From NCBI RefSeq assembly GCF_003461245.1, contig NZ_QTWS01000018.1:1-64000 (forward strand): 64,000 bases of DNA. Direction: 5' to 3'. The notes under the pieces are model-generated. The model was not told the origin of the DNA, did not search any database, and saw only the letters and a list, made by a program, of their open reading frames with translations. The position numbers and the translations under genes are program-made. The stretch comes from Blautia sp. AF19-10LB (GTDB lineage: Bacteria; Bacillota; Clostridia; Lachnospirales; Lachnospiraceae). The first letter of the stretch is position 1; each line of letters opens with the position of its first letter. Positions 54,158 to 63,039 of this stretch are shown one piece after another.

Positions 54158-54505
54158 TTAAAGAGCTTTGACGCCCTCATCTCCTGTACGGACTCTGATC
54201 ACATTGTCGATATCATATATGAAGATCTTGCCATCGCCGATATGCCCTGTGTAGAGTTCCTTTTTGATGATATCAACGATCTTATCTACTTTCTCCGCTT
54301 CCACTACGATATTGATCTGCTGTTTCGGAAGCAGTTCCATCACTTCATTGCGCTCAACCTCGTATTCCGGAGTTCCCATCTCAATTCCACATCCAAGCAC
54401 CTGCATGACAGTTGCACCTCTTACACCAACCTTGCTGAGATTCTGGATCAGATCTGTGAGTTTTGACATTCCGGTGATCACTTCAATCTTTACTATTCCA
54501 CTCAT
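54158..54505 (-). CDS. divergent PII signalling protein
   Basis: A 115-residue PII family (GlnB/GlnK) trimer subunit. The B-loop TGHIGDGKIF and C-loop VRTGDEG that bind ATP/ADP are kept. The T-loop has the canonical length but a changed sequence: GCGIEMGTPEYEVERNEVME. The residue matching Tyr51 (uridylylation site) is Glu and the one matching Gln39 (2-oxoglutarate/Mg contact) is Glu. It sits between an AraC gene (4-bp ATGA overlap) and an amino acid permease, so control of that permease is likely. Confidence 0.92.
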   Translation of the reverse strand: MSGIVKIEVITGMSKLTDLIQNLSKVGVRGATVMQVLGCGIEMGTPEYEVERNEVMELLPKQQINIVVEAEKVDKIVDIIKKELYTGHIGDGKIFIYDIDNVIRVRTGDEGVKAL

Positions 54506-55317
54506 ATACGGTTCCTCCCTGTAATTTCCTGCAATTTTCTATACTGCTCAATCGTTATACCTGCATAATTCTTAAATCCCTTCATCATATGCGCCTCGTC
54601 ATAATATCCGCACTCAAGTGCAAGCTCATCATAACGCATATTTCCGGTTTTTAACTTTTCCAGAAGAATCTGAAATCTTATATACTGTGCAAACTGTTTT
54701 GGAGATATACTATGATAATTCTTGAATACTCTCCTGAGATAACATGCTGAATAATTCGTCTCATCTACAAGCTCATTCATACTCACACAGCCTTTTGCAC
54801 GGGTGATCCTGCTTACCAGATACTCATTGATCTTTTCCTTATCTGAAAGATCAGGTCTTCCATAGACAAGGGTTTCATAAGCCTCTTTGAAGATCCTGCT
54901 TCTGTCAACAATGTTGTCGGCAAGTGCGATCTTTTCCGTAAGGTTTTCCCCAAAGATATTACCATCAATTTCCACATCGTTATTTACAAGCATGTCCATC
55001 GTCAGGTCCTTCGGAAGAATTCCCTGTCCCGGCTGAAATCTGACGCCGAAACACAGATCCGCATCTCCCAAGTTCCAGTCTTTTACACTAAATACCGTTC
55101 CACTTATATAGGTCGTAACCTTGTCACTTCCTATATTGAAAAGCAGATCAATACTTCCATCCGGGACTGCTTTCAGCTCATGTGTTTTTCCCTGTCCAAG
55201 TGAAAATTCATAAAAATGAGAAATTCCAAGCTGTGGACAGTTCAGCTTCTTGAGTTCATCGACTCCTAATTCTATGTATAACTGACGTGGATTAATGATC
55301 GTAGTATCTCTTCTCAT
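54502..55317 (-). CDS. AraC family regulator of the oxidase locus
   Basis: 271 residues. An N-terminal sensing domain (GISHFYEFSLGQGKTHELKA, LLFNIGSDKVTTYISG) is followed by an AraC HTH pair: VSMNELVDETNYSACYLRRV and YDELALECGYYDEAHMMKGF. Its stop overlaps the PII start by 4 bp, so both are translated together. It is the best candidate for binding the 20-bp repeated sequence upstream of both oxidase transcription units. Confidence 0.92.
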   Translation of the reverse strand: MRRDTTIINPRQLYIELGVDELKKLNCPQLGISHFYEFSLGQGKTHELKAVPDGSIDLLFNIGSDKVTTYISGTVFSVKDWNLGDADLCFGVRFQPGQGILPKDLTMDMLVNNDVEIDGNIFGENLTEKIALADNIVDRSRIFKEAYETLVYGRPDLSDKEKINEYLVSRITRAKGCVSMNELVDETNYSACYLRRVFKNYHSISPKQFAQYIRFQILLEKLKTGNMRYDELALECGYYDEAHMMKGFKNYAGITIEQYRKLQEITGRNRI

Positions 55318-55348
55318 AGTTAATCTCCTTTTTTAAAGAGAGTTATAA

Positions 55349-56482
55349 CTAGTGAAGTTCAGGTTCGTCCCACAGATGAAGTTTTACGCCTATTCCAAGT
55401 TCCAGTGCTCTCTTGTAGACAGTTTCACCCCAGGCAATGTCTTCTACAGGCATGCCTCCAACGGAATAGATGATCCTCTGTTTGTCATTTTCTCTTCCTG
55501 CAAGCTTTCCAGTTATAACATCCGCAACATCTATTATTTCATCTCTGGTGATTTTTTTATCATGCAGAAGATCCATGAACTTACATCCTACGATCTGTAC
55601 CGGGTCATAGCTTGGATATGGATACTCTTCAGCCCATGCTTCGTACAGTTTATAGTTATCTACAACCAGCTTCGTATTTTTATCAAGGTAAAAACTCTCA
55701 TCAAATCTGGCTGCTGACGGCATACACACAAGAGCACCTTCCTTGATCCATTTTTCATCAATATACGGGAATAAGATCTCTTTATCTCCAACACAGGTAG
55801 TTGTGCTGATGATATCGCTGTCCCTGATGGCTTCTTCCATTGTCTCACAGACTGTGATCGTTTTGATCTGTGGAAACTCTTTCTTCACATATTCAACAAA
55901 GGAATCAATGGATCTTTGACCACGGCCTTTGATCTTTACAGTGTCGATCTTCGGGCAGACACTTATGAATGCTGCCAGTGATGTTTTTCCCATGACGCCC
56001 GGTCCTACGATCGTTACAACTTTGGAATCTTTTCTTGCAAGATATTTAGCTCCGACTCCTGGAATCGCACCTGTTCTGTATGCACTCAGAAGGTTCGCCG
56101 ACATCAGTGCAAGCGGTTCTCCTGTATCTTTGTCGTTGAGCATCATCATAAGGATGGAACGTGGAAGACCTTTTTTCTTGTTTTCGGTGTTTGAACCATA
56201 CCATTTCATACCTGCCATCTGGAAATTGCCTCCCAGATATGCCGGCATTGCCATGAAACGTCTGTCTTCACCATTTTTCGGCATTCCTTCGAATTCCGGA
56301 TTGTCCGGGAAAGTAACCATACATCCGTGTGAGTTGTGGTTTTCACCACCCATTACGTAGTCACCTTTTTTGAGTGTGACCATCATGTCTTCCATGACTT
56401 CCACACATTTTCCCATGTCCTTGACACCGGCTTTGATCATATCCGGCTCACTTAAATATAAAAAATCAATCTTTGCACTCAT
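55349..56482 (-). CDS. ornithine cyclodeaminase / mu-crystallin family protein
   Basis: A 377-residue NAD(P)-binding protein. The Rossmann motif VVTIVGPGVMGKTSLAAF lies near residue 160, after LLSAYRTGAIPGVGAKYLA, which is typical of the family. Related proteins are annotated as a tyramine oxidase subunit B; that label is from memory and unproven here. It could be an imine reductase or dehydrogenase working with the FAD oxidase. It has TGGAGG upstream and is the first gene of the second unit (this gene, AraC, PII, permease). Confidence 0.88.
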   Translation of the reverse strand: MSAKIDFLYLSEPDMIKAGVKDMGKCVEVMEDMMVTLKKGDYVMGGENHNSHGCMVTFPDNPEFEGMPKNGEDRRFMAMPAYLGGNFQMAGMKWYGSNTENKKKGLPRSILMMMLNDKDTGEPLALMSANLLSAYRTGAIPGVGAKYLARKDSKVVTIVGPGVMGKTSLAAFISVCPKIDTVKIKGRGQRSIDSFVEYVKKEFPQIKTITVCETMEEAIRDSDIISTTTCVGDKEILFPYIDEKWIKEGALVCMPSAARFDESFYLDKNTKLVVDNYKLYEAWAEEYPYPSYDPVQIVGCKFMDLLHDKKITRDEIIDVADVITGKLAGRENDKQRIIYSVGGMPVEDIAWGETVYKRALELGIGVKLHLWDEPELH

Positions 56483-56540
56483 TTTTTCTCCTCCATTCTA
56501 TGTCTACATATGCATGTCGGAGAATCATCACCAATGAAAA

Positions 56541-56570
56541 AAGGCGCCAACAGATTCACTGTTGACGCCC
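56541..56570 (-). other. leader hairpin before the cyclodeaminase-like gene
   Basis: GGCGCCAACAG (56543-56553) and CTGTTGACGCC (56559-56569) pair with one mismatch; on the minus strand six T follow. It could be the terminator of the upstream oxidase gene or an attenuator. The GCGTCAAC core is shared with the hairpin at 60146. Confidence 0.7.
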
Positions 56571-56672
56571 TTGTCACGCACATATAGTAACATATTTTAT
56601 TTTCGTAGTCCATATTACTAAAAAAGTTTCTCAATTATTTTTTTATGATTGTATACCTTAATCCTGTTGATT

Positions 56673-56692
56673 GTATTGTAAAAAACGATACA
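56673..56692. promoter_or_regulatory. 20-bp operator-like repeat, copy 1
   Basis: GTATTGTAAAAAACGATACA, identical to the copy at 60229-60248. It is an imperfect dyad: GTATTGT and ACGATAC around AAAAA, one mismatch. It lies about 190 bp upstream of the cyclodeaminase-like gene. A candidate promoter between them has TGGACT and TACTAT 17 bp apart on the minus strand. Confidence 0.75.
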
Positions 56693-56698
56693 GCATCT

Positions 56699-57862
56699 TT
56701 ATCTGCAAGGCTTAAATCTGTCATAGCGAAGTGCGCTGATATCTACGACTGTTTTTTCGCCTCTTACCATCTGGCTTAACATGAGTCCGACTGCAGGTGC
56801 AGTTCCGAATCCATGTCCTGTAAATCCACATGCAAGAATCAGTCCAGGTGCCTCCTCTACAGGGCTCAAAAATGGTACTCCATCGAAAGCTTCATCCAGC
56901 CATCCGCACCAGCTTCTTACGATCTTGGCATCACGCAGTGCCGGAATGTAACCCTGGATCGCTCGACAGCTTGCTGAAAGTGTCATTGAGTTTGTGATCA
57001 TTCTGGATGGGTCTGCGATATTTGTAGACGGGTCTACCATCTCGTCGACTGTCTCCCAGCCTGAGTCTGAACCAAACACAAAGGATCCATGTTTTGTCTG
57101 ATGTCCGTAAAAATCTGCCGACGCGCATCCAAACATTACATCGATCATATGTGGCTGCATTTCTGTTACAAGACATTCGTCGATCAGTCGTGTCATTGGA
57201 ACATCGACTCCGACTGTTCTTGCGATCGCCCTGCTTTCATATCCCGCAACAAGGATGATCGTCTCACCTTCAAATACAGTTCCATCGTTCAGGATTACTT
57301 TTCTTACTTTTCCTTTTATCTTCTGCAGGCTTTTTACCGGTGCTTCTGTGTAGAATTTTACGCCCAGTTCAAGTGCTCTTTTATAGTATCCGAGAGTGGT
57401 TGTAAGCGGGTTTGCATGTCCGTCTGTCGGACACCAGCTTGCACCGATCACATCGTCAGAAAGATATGGGCAGATTTCTTTTACTTCTTTCTGATCGACC
57501 ATTCTTACATCAAGACCTACAGATTTTGCGGAGTTTGCAAGAGCTTCCAGTTTTTTCATATGCTCCGGAGTTTTTCCCATTCTGAGATTTCCTTTCTGGG
57601 TATACTCTGTATCTACTCCGAGTTCTTCTGACAATGTCGGCCACAGATTCTGGATTCCATACATCGCATATGGAAGTTCTCTTACATCTCTTCCTGACTG
57701 ACGGACACCACCGCCATTTCTTGATGAACCGCCATGTCCGATACTGTTTGTTGCCTCTAATACAATGACTGACTTTATGCCGCTTTTTGCAAGGTAATAT
57801 GCTGCTGCACATCCATTTACTCCACCACCGATAATTACAACATCTGCTACATTACTCATCAT
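56699..57862 (-). CDS. FAD-dependent amine/amino acid dehydrogenase (DadA/HcnC type)
   Basis: About 387 residues of the D-amino acid oxidase-like flavoprotein family. The FAD-binding motif VVIIGGGVNGCAAAYYLAKS is at the N-terminus, with RNGGGVRQSGRD after it. The C-terminus has GLILACGFTGHGFGTAPAVG. It is the catalytic subunit of a four-protein oxidase with the HcnA-, HcnB- and BFD-like genes. Two adjacent ATGs (57862, 57859) follow GGAGG, and the gene overlaps the BFD gene end. The substrate may be proline, hydroxyproline, an opine or an amine. Confidence 0.9.
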   Translation of the reverse strand: MMSNVADVVIIGGGVNGCAAAYYLAKSGIKSVIVLEATNSIGHGGSSRNGGGVRQSGRDVRELPYAMYGIQNLWPTLSEELGVDTEYTQKGNLRMGKTPEHMKKLEALANSAKSVGLDVRMVDQKEVKEICPYLSDDVIGASWCPTDGHANPLTTTLGYYKRALELGVKFYTEAPVKSLQKIKGKVRKVILNDGTVFEGETIILVAGYESRAIARTVGVDVPMTRLIDECLVTEMQPHMIDVMFGCASADFYGHQTKHGSFVFGSDSGWETVDEMVDPSTNIADPSRMITNSMTLSASCRAIQGYIPALRDAKIVRSWCGWLDEAFDGVPFLSPVEEAPGLILACGFTGHGFGTAPAVGLMLSQMVRGEKTVVDISALRYDRFKPCR

Positions 57863-58184
57863 CGTCACCTCCGTCTTCTGCAAGTATGCACATCTCGATT
57901 GGTCTCATTGGAGCCCGCGAACTTGCCGGAACGACTTCCGCCGGAGATACTTTTAACTCACTTGCAATGATTCCTTTTACTAATTTTCCGCAGGTCTGTC
58001 CCTGACATAATCCCATTCCGGAACGGAGATATCTGCGCATCTCTTCCAATGTAAAAATACCTTCGTGTACTGCTTTTCGGATCTGTCCTTTTGTGACTTC
58101 TTCGCATCTGCAGACCAGGAGGTTATCATCCGGTCCTTCCACAAAAGGTCCTATTTCTTTTAATTTTGCCTGAATATCAACCAT
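57852..58184 (-). CDS. BFD-type [2Fe-2S] protein of the oxidase
   Basis: 110 residues. A BFD-like [2Fe-2S] domain holds four cysteines: LVCRCEEVTKGQIRKAVHEG (two) and GLCQGQTCGKLV (two). In HcnABC-type and opine oxidases this domain is either separate or at the end of the B subunit; here it is separate. It passes electrons between the two flavoproteins. It is 11 bp after the FAD/ferredoxin subunit gene. Confidence 0.92.
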   Translation of the reverse strand: MVDIQAKLKEIGPFVEGPDDNLLVCRCEEVTKGQIRKAVHEGIFTLEEMRRYLRSGMGLCQGQTCGKLVKGIIASELKVSPAEVVPASSRAPMRPIEMCILAEDGGDDDE

Positions 58185-58195
58185 GATCTAACCTC

Positions 58196-59776
58196 CTAAG
58201 CTTCTTTTTTATAGAATCTTGCTTTCATTACCATATCATTTGGAACTTTGATCGTAAGCAGATACGTATGATCAAATGCTGGTGCTGTTCTTATTTTTGT
58301 TACCTCTGCCTCGCATACATATTTTCCATTTCTTCCAAGTGCCACGCCTTTGTCTCCGACTTCCGGAAGTGGAAGGAATTCATATGGCATTGTGACTTCT
58401 CCATATCCTTCTTCTACATCTTCTTCCACAAGGAAAATAGACTGACCGGAGCAGGAAGCTACGCACATTCCACAGCCGATGCATTTTTTGTCCGGATCGA
58501 TTGCCGGAAGAGATGTGATATTTTTTCCGATCCTGATGCAGCCTTTTTTGCAGGCATCCTGACATGGGTTGCATGGAATATTCTGCGTACACTCGATGAC
58601 CGGATGAATCCCTTTCTGATGTGTCACGCCTGGAAATCTCTCGATCTCATCATCTGCCACATATCCTTTGTTCAGAAGGTTCATGGAAACGTCGATGCCT
58701 TCCTCTGTTTTTTCAACGAGTTTTCCTCTGTTCTTTGGTGCAAACATTCCCTGACGCAGAGTATCAAGCTGACCTTCCAGTTCATCAATCCTTGCATCTC
58801 TTTCTTCCTCTGTCATGTATCCAAGATAACATGCAATGGATGCGCCAGACATTCTTCCCTCGATCATAGCGGAACTTGCTTCTTCAATTCCTGAAACATC
58901 ACCTGCCGCATAGATTCCCGGAACACTTGTAGCTCCGTATTTGTCGCATACCGGAACGTGTCCGCCTTTTGTATCATTCATCCTGACCTCAGCCTGTTTC
59001 AGAAGCTGTGACATTGGTGATAAACCAACTGCCAGACAAACTGTATCCACGTCGAAATGTTTTTCTGTTCCAGGAATGATCTTCCAGTCCGGACCAACCT
59101 GTCCGATCACAACGCCTGTTACGTAGTCATCTCCCTCAACTCTTATGATCGTATGGGAAAGATAGAATGGAACTCCGCATCTTGCTACTTTTGCGGCATG
59201 AACGCCATATCCACCGACTCTCGGTGCGGCATCCGCAAGTGCAACGACTTCGCATCCTGCCTGCATGAGCTGATAACTTACAACAAGTCCGACGTTTCCT
59301 GAACCAAGCATCAGAATTCTGTTTCCTGGTTTGATATGGTGAAGGTTCATCATTGTCTGTGCGGCTCCGGCTCCGATGACACCAGGTTTTGTCCAGCCTT
59401 CGAAGTTTACCATGTTTTCGCTTGCGCCTGTTGCAACAAGGACTGCATCGCCTTTGTAATGTTTTACTTTATCTCCGACTTTGACGGTTACTTCTTTCTC
59501 CGGATATAAACCAACTACTGTCGCATTTAAGACTACTTCTACTCCGTATTCCTCAGCCTCAGCAAGAAGTTCCTGTCCGATCTTGAATCCTCTTACTTTT
59601 GCTTTATGTTCTTTTGAACCGAAGAACTTGTGGATCTGTTTAAAAAGCTGTCCGCCCGGTTTTGCGTTTTCATCAAATACAATTGGTTTTAAACCTTTTT
59701 TGGCAGCTTCGATCGCTGCAGATAAACCAGCCGGACCAGCACCAATTACTATCATGTCGTATCGTTCTATCTTCAT
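58196..59776 (-). CDS. FAD/NAD oxidoreductase with ferredoxin domain (HcnB type)
   Basis: 526 residues. The two nucleotide-binding motifs are IVIGAGPAGLSAAIEAAKKG (FAD) and ILMLGSGNVGLVVSYQLMQA (pyridine nucleotide). ATG and GD motifs follow (LVATGASEN, GIYAAGDVSG). After residue about 400 lies a [4Fe-4S] ferredoxin insert: CTQNIPCNPCQDACKKGC and CIGCGMCVASC. Together with HcnA- and BFD-like proteins it forms the electron-transfer core of the oxidase. Fe-S clusters suggest ferredoxin or NAD as final acceptor in an anaerobe. Confidence 0.92.
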   Translation of the reverse strand: MKIERYDMIVIGAGPAGLSAAIEAAKKGLKPIVFDENAKPGGQLFKQIHKFFGSKEHKAKVRGFKIGQELLAEAEEYGVEVVLNATVVGLYPEKEVTVKVGDKVKHYKGDAVLVATGASENMVNFEGWTKPGVIGAGAAQTMMNLHHIKPGNRILMLGSGNVGLVVSYQLMQAGCEVVALADAAPRVGGYGVHAAKVARCGVPFYLSHTIIRVEGDDYVTGVVIGQVGPDWKIIPGTEKHFDVDTVCLAVGLSPMSQLLKQAEVRMNDTKGGHVPVCDKYGATSVPGIYAAGDVSGIEEASSAMIEGRMSGASIACYLGYMTEEERDARIDELEGQLDTLRQGMFAPKNRGKLVEKTEEGIDVSMNLLNKGYVADDEIERFPGVTHQKGIHPVIECTQNIPCNPCQDACKKGCIRIGKNITSLPAIDPDKKCIGCGMCVASCSGQSIFLVEEDVEEGYGEVTMPYEFLPLPEVGDKGVALGRNGKYVCEAEVTKIRTAPAFDHTYLLTIKVPNDMVMKARFYKKEA

Positions 59777-59803
59777 AATTCCAATCTCCCATCCGTTTAT
59801 TTT

Positions 59804-60121
59804 TTACTCCTGCGGTGTTGCTGAAACTCCATACTGTGTCTGCACAACCATTCCTGCTTCAAGCGGCGTGATACATGTTCTGATGTTTGGCTTGCCATCT
59901 ACGATCATTACACAGTCTGTACATCTTCCTATCGCACAGAACACACCTCGCGGTTCATGTGTCTTCGCCGTATATCGATGCGCCATAACCCCCGCCGCCT
60001 TCAACGCTGTAGCGATCGGCTCTCCCTCATATCCTTCCAGTAATTTTCCATCATAGCTGAATGTAACTTTTTTCCTCTTCGGTGTCTCTCCAAGTATTGG
60101 GTGATTTTCAATTCTATCCAT
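59804..60121 (-). CDS. HcnA-like [2Fe-2S] ferredoxin subunit
   Basis: A 105-residue 2Fe-2S plant-type ferredoxin-like protein. Cluster ligands are in GVFCAIGRCTDCVMIVDG, with a fourth Cys in NIRTCITPL. The GEPIATALKAAGVMAHRYTA segment is characteristic of HcnA and the sarcosine oxidase alpha N-terminus. It is the first gene of the oxidase operon (HcnA-HcnB-BFD-DadA type) and follows a leader hairpin and TAGGAGG. Confidence 0.92.
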   Translation of the reverse strand: MDRIENHPILGETPKRKKVTFSYDGKLLEGYEGEPIATALKAAGVMAHRYTAKTHEPRGVFCAIGRCTDCVMIVDGKPNIRTCITPLEAGMVVQTQYGVSATPQE

Positions 60122-60145
60122 AGTCTCATCCTCCTATAAATAAAG

Positions 60146-60176
60146 AAGGCGTCAACGATCTTATCGTTGACGCCTT
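60146..60176 (-). other. leader hairpin before the HcnA-like gene
   Basis: AAGGCGTCAACGAT and ATCGTTGACGCCTT form a perfect 14-bp stem with a 3-nt loop, ending about 12 nt before the ribosome site. No gene to terminate lies just upstream. It shares the GGCGTCAAC core with the hairpin at 56541. Confidence 0.8.
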
Positions 60177-60228
60177 TGTCTGTCTCAGTTCATTTACTGA
60201 TTAGACTTTATCATTTAGTTGGGGATTC

Positions 60229-60248
60229 GTATTGTAAAAAACGATACA
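60229..60248. promoter_or_regulatory. 20-bp operator-like repeat, copy 2
   Basis: GTATTGTAAAAAACGATACA, identical to the copy at 56673-56692, about 110 bp upstream of the first oxidase gene. Dyad symmetry and matching positions in two promoter regions point to a shared regulator. Confidence 0.75.
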
Positions 60249-60328
60249 TGTGGGATAGGGGTGATTTCTAGGTTTCCGGATGAGCAACATAATCTTTCAT
60301 TTCCTCCATTAACAATGTCTGCATTATC

Positions 60329-60703
60329 TTGTACATATCACCTATGAGGTGGGGAATTGAAACATCTTTTAGAGATTTAAAATATACTATAGGATTACTT
60401 CATTTTCATTCGAAAAAGGTGGACTATATACTCCAAGAAATTTTCGCAAGGCTAATAATGTATAACTTTTCTGAATTGATTACCTCGCACGTAGTCATAG
60501 AAAAGGGTTCCAGAAAATATGAATATAAAGTCAACTTTTCTGTTGCTGTACATATATGCCGTGATTTCCTGTTAAGTATAAATAACCCACCTGATGTTGA
60601 ACTGCTCATTGCCAGATATGTACTACCCATTCGCCCCGGGCACTCAAGGCCACGAGAAATGAAAGTCAAACAAGCAATAAGCTTCATGTATAGAATAGCA
60701 TAA
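60329..60703 (+). pseudogene. IS4-type transposase remnant
   Basis: About 124 residues matching only the C-terminal part of an IS4-family DDE transposase: PMRWGIETSFRDLKYTIGLL holds the Y-R-E-K region with the last catalytic Glu, followed by QEIFARLIMYNFSELI. The N-terminal catalytic Asp residues are missing and an in-frame stop lies just upstream (60290). No terminal inverted repeats were found. It is an old insertion remnant between the oxidase operon and lysS. Confidence 0.85.
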
Positions 60704-60810
60704 AATATCAAAAAATGTATCAATTTTTGACAAGGGTATTGCTCTTGTCTATTTGTCGTACATTTTTTTGATTTATGTATGGAATTTAATCTGTGACAAG
60801 AAAATGAAAA

Positions 60811-60932
60811 GAGAAGTTAGTATCGAAAAAAGATACCAACTTCTCTCATAATCAGCCTTAACTTAATGCCATTGAGCATTTGCCATGGGCTTTGTCTAGA
60901 ATCTGAGGGGCTGGAATTCAATCCTGCCCCTC
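60811..60932 (-). terminator. lysS terminator region, two hairpins
   Basis: Nearest the lysS stop, GAGGGGC (60905-60911) pairs with GCCCCTC (60926-60932). Further on, GAGAAGTT-GTATC (60811-60824) pairs with GATAC-AACTTCTC (60832-60845), one mismatch, followed on the minus strand by TTTTCATTTTC. The second is the likely terminator. The remaining bases from 60704 hold no gene. Confidence 0.75.
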
Positions 60933-60948
60933 TATATATTCTTTTATC

Positions 60949-63006
60949 TTAGTACAGCTTCGCACCAGCCGGGATATGGTTATCAACCATGATCAGATGA
61001 AGTTCTTCATCCTCTGAATCCTTAAGGTTGTTTACTGCTGAGAGCAGCATACCGCAGGATTCGATTCCCATCATTTTACGTGGCGGCAGATTTGTGATCG
61101 CGATCAGGGTCTTGCCTACCAGTTCTTCCGGTTCATAGTATGCATGGATTCCTGAAAGGATCGTGCGGTCTGTACCTGTTCCGTCATCCAGTGTGAACTG
61201 AAGGAGCTTTTTGCTCTTCGGAACTGCAACACACTCTTTAACCTTCACTGCACGGAAGTCAGATTTGCTGAATGTGTCGAAATCAACATCTTCTTCAAAC
61301 AGTGGCTCAACCTTTACATTGGAGAAGTTGATCTTCTCGTTTGGTGTGAAGAATCCGTTGCTGTCGTTCGCTGCTACCTCTGCAGTATCGCCTGCTTTGG
61401 ATGCATTCTTGTCGGAGTCAAGGCTCTTCATTGTCGGGAACAGAAGTACGTCTCTGATTGCCTGGCTGTCTGTCAAGAGCATAACCAGGCGGTCGATTCC
61501 GTATCCGATACCACCTGTAGGCGGCATACCGATCTCCAGTGCGTTCAGGAAGTCTTCATCTGTGTGGTTTGCTTCCTCATCGCCTGCGTCAGCAAGGGCA
61601 TCCTGTGCTTTGAAACGCTCTCTCTGATCGATCGGGTCGTTCAACTCGGAGTATGCGTTGCACATTTCCCATGTGTTGATGAAAAGTTCGAAACGCTCTA
61701 CCTTAGTAGGATCAGAAGGTTTCTTCTTTGTCAGCGGAGAAATCTCGATCGGGTGATCCATAATGAATGTCGGCTGGATCAGCTCTTTCTCACAGTATTC
61801 TTCGAAGAAGAGGTTGATGATATCACCTTTCTTATGACGCTCTTCATATTCAATATGATGCTCAGCAGCAAGTTTCTTAGCTGCTTCATCATCTGCTACT
61901 TCGTCAAAATCGATTCCTGCATATTTCTTGATCGCATCGTTCATGGTCAGACGCTCAAACGGCTTGCCAAGGTCGATCTCGATACCATTGTAGGAAATCT
62001 TTGAGGAACCACAAACCTTCTCAGCCAGATAACGGAACATGGACTCTGTCAGTTCCATCATTCCCTCATAATCTGTATATGCCTGATAAAGCTCCATCAG
62101 AGTGAATTCCGGGTTGTGACGGGTATCAACACCCTCGTTACGGAATACACGGCCGATCTCATAAACTCTCTCAAGACCACCAACGATCAGTCTCTTGAGG
62201 TAGAGTTCCAGAGAAATACGAAGTTTAACATCTTCGTTCAGTGCATTGTAATGTGTCTCAAACGGTCTTGCAGCGGCACCACCTGCGTTGGAAACCAGCA
62301 TTGGTGTCTCAACTTCCATGAAGTCGCGTCCTGCAAGGAAGTTACGGATCTCTTTCAGGATCTGGGAACGTTTGATAAATACTTTCTTGCTGTCCTGATT
62401 CATGATAAGGTCTACATATCTCTGACGATAACGTGTATCTGTATCTGTCAGTCCGTGGAATTTCTCCGGAAGGATCTGTAAACTCTTGGATAACAGAGTC
62501 ATTTTCTCTGCGTGGATAGAGATCTCACCAGTTCTTGTTCTGAAAGCAAAACCTTCCAGTCCGAAGATATCACCGATATCAGATTTCTTGAAATCTGCAT
62601 AAGATTCTTCTCCGATCGCATCTCTTGCTACATAGACCTGAATATTGCCCTGCAGGTCCTGGATATTACAGAAAGAAGCTTTACCCATGACACGCTTGAA
62701 CATCATACGTCCGGCGATAGCTACATGGATCGGGCTTGCATCCATGATCTCTCTTCTTTCTTCATAGTCCTTCTTGAGAACTTCTCTTGCCTGTGCTTCA
62801 TCAAGACCTTCCACATCCGGAGTCTCGCGGTCCTTTAAGAGCTCTGCCTCATGTGCTTCGTAGAGTTCTTTTACCTCAAGTGAATGATGTGTCTGGTCAA
62901 ATTTTGTGATCTGAAACGGGTCCTTGCCATTTGCCTGCAGGTCTGCAAGCTTTTCACGACGAACCTTCAGCAGCTGGTTTGTATCCTGCGTCTTCTGCTC
63001 TGCCAC
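60949..63006 (-). CDS. lysS: lysyl-tRNA synthetase with C-terminal tRNA-binding domain
   Basis: 685 residues, about 185 longer than typical class II LysRS. N-terminal OB-fold anticodon domain (about 60-180), then the class II core with motif 2 [20 protein letters not shown] and motif 3 [14 protein letters not shown]. After residue about 575 comes a Trbp111/EMAP-like domain ([40 protein letters not shown]) as found at the end of MetRS. It starts with GTG at 63006, with AAGGAGG upstream, 33 bp after greA. Confidence 0.96.
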   Translation of the reverse strand: MAEQKTQDTNQLLKVRREKLADLQANGKDPFQITKFDQTHHSLEVKELYEAHEAELLKDRETPDVEGLDEAQAREVLKKDYEERREIMDASPIHVAIAGRMMFKRVMGKASFCNIQDLQGNIQVYVARDAIGEESYADFKKSDIGDIFGLEGFAFRTRTGEISIHAEKMTLLSKSLQILPEKFHGLTDTDTRYRQRYVDLIMNQDSKKVFIKRSQILKEIRNFLAGRDFMEVETPMLVSNAGGAAARPFETHYNALNEDVKLRISLELYLKRLIVGGLERVYEIGRVFRNEGVDTRHNPEFTLMELYQAYTDYEGMMELTESMFRYLAEKVCGSSKISYNGIEIDLGKPFERLTMNDAIKKYAGIDFDEVADDEAAKKLAAEHHIEYEERHKKGDIINLFFEEYCEKELIQPTFIMDHPIEISPLTKKKPSDPTKVERFELFINTWEMCNAYSELNDPIDQRERFKAQDALADAGDEEANHTDEDFLNALEIGMPPTGGIGYGIDRLVMLLTDSQAIRDVLLFPTMKSLDSDKNASKAGDTAEVAANDSNGFFTPNEKINFSNVKVEPLFEEDVDFDTFSKSDFRAVKVKECVAVPKSKKLLQFTLDDGTGTDRTILSGIHAYYEPEELVGKTLIAITNLPPRKMMGIESCGMLLSAVNNLKDSEDEELHLIMVDNHIPAGAKLY

Positions 63007-63039
63007 TTCTTTGGCCTCCTTCTGTCTTTTGCTTGGTTA

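Noticed and set aside
60329..60703. Complete transposase or intact insertion sequence
   Set aside because: Only the C-terminal third remains, an in-frame stop precedes it and no inverted repeats bound it.
63007..63039. T-box leader for lysS
   Set aside because: lysS follows greA by 33 bp, leaving no room for a T-box, and no T-box core is present.
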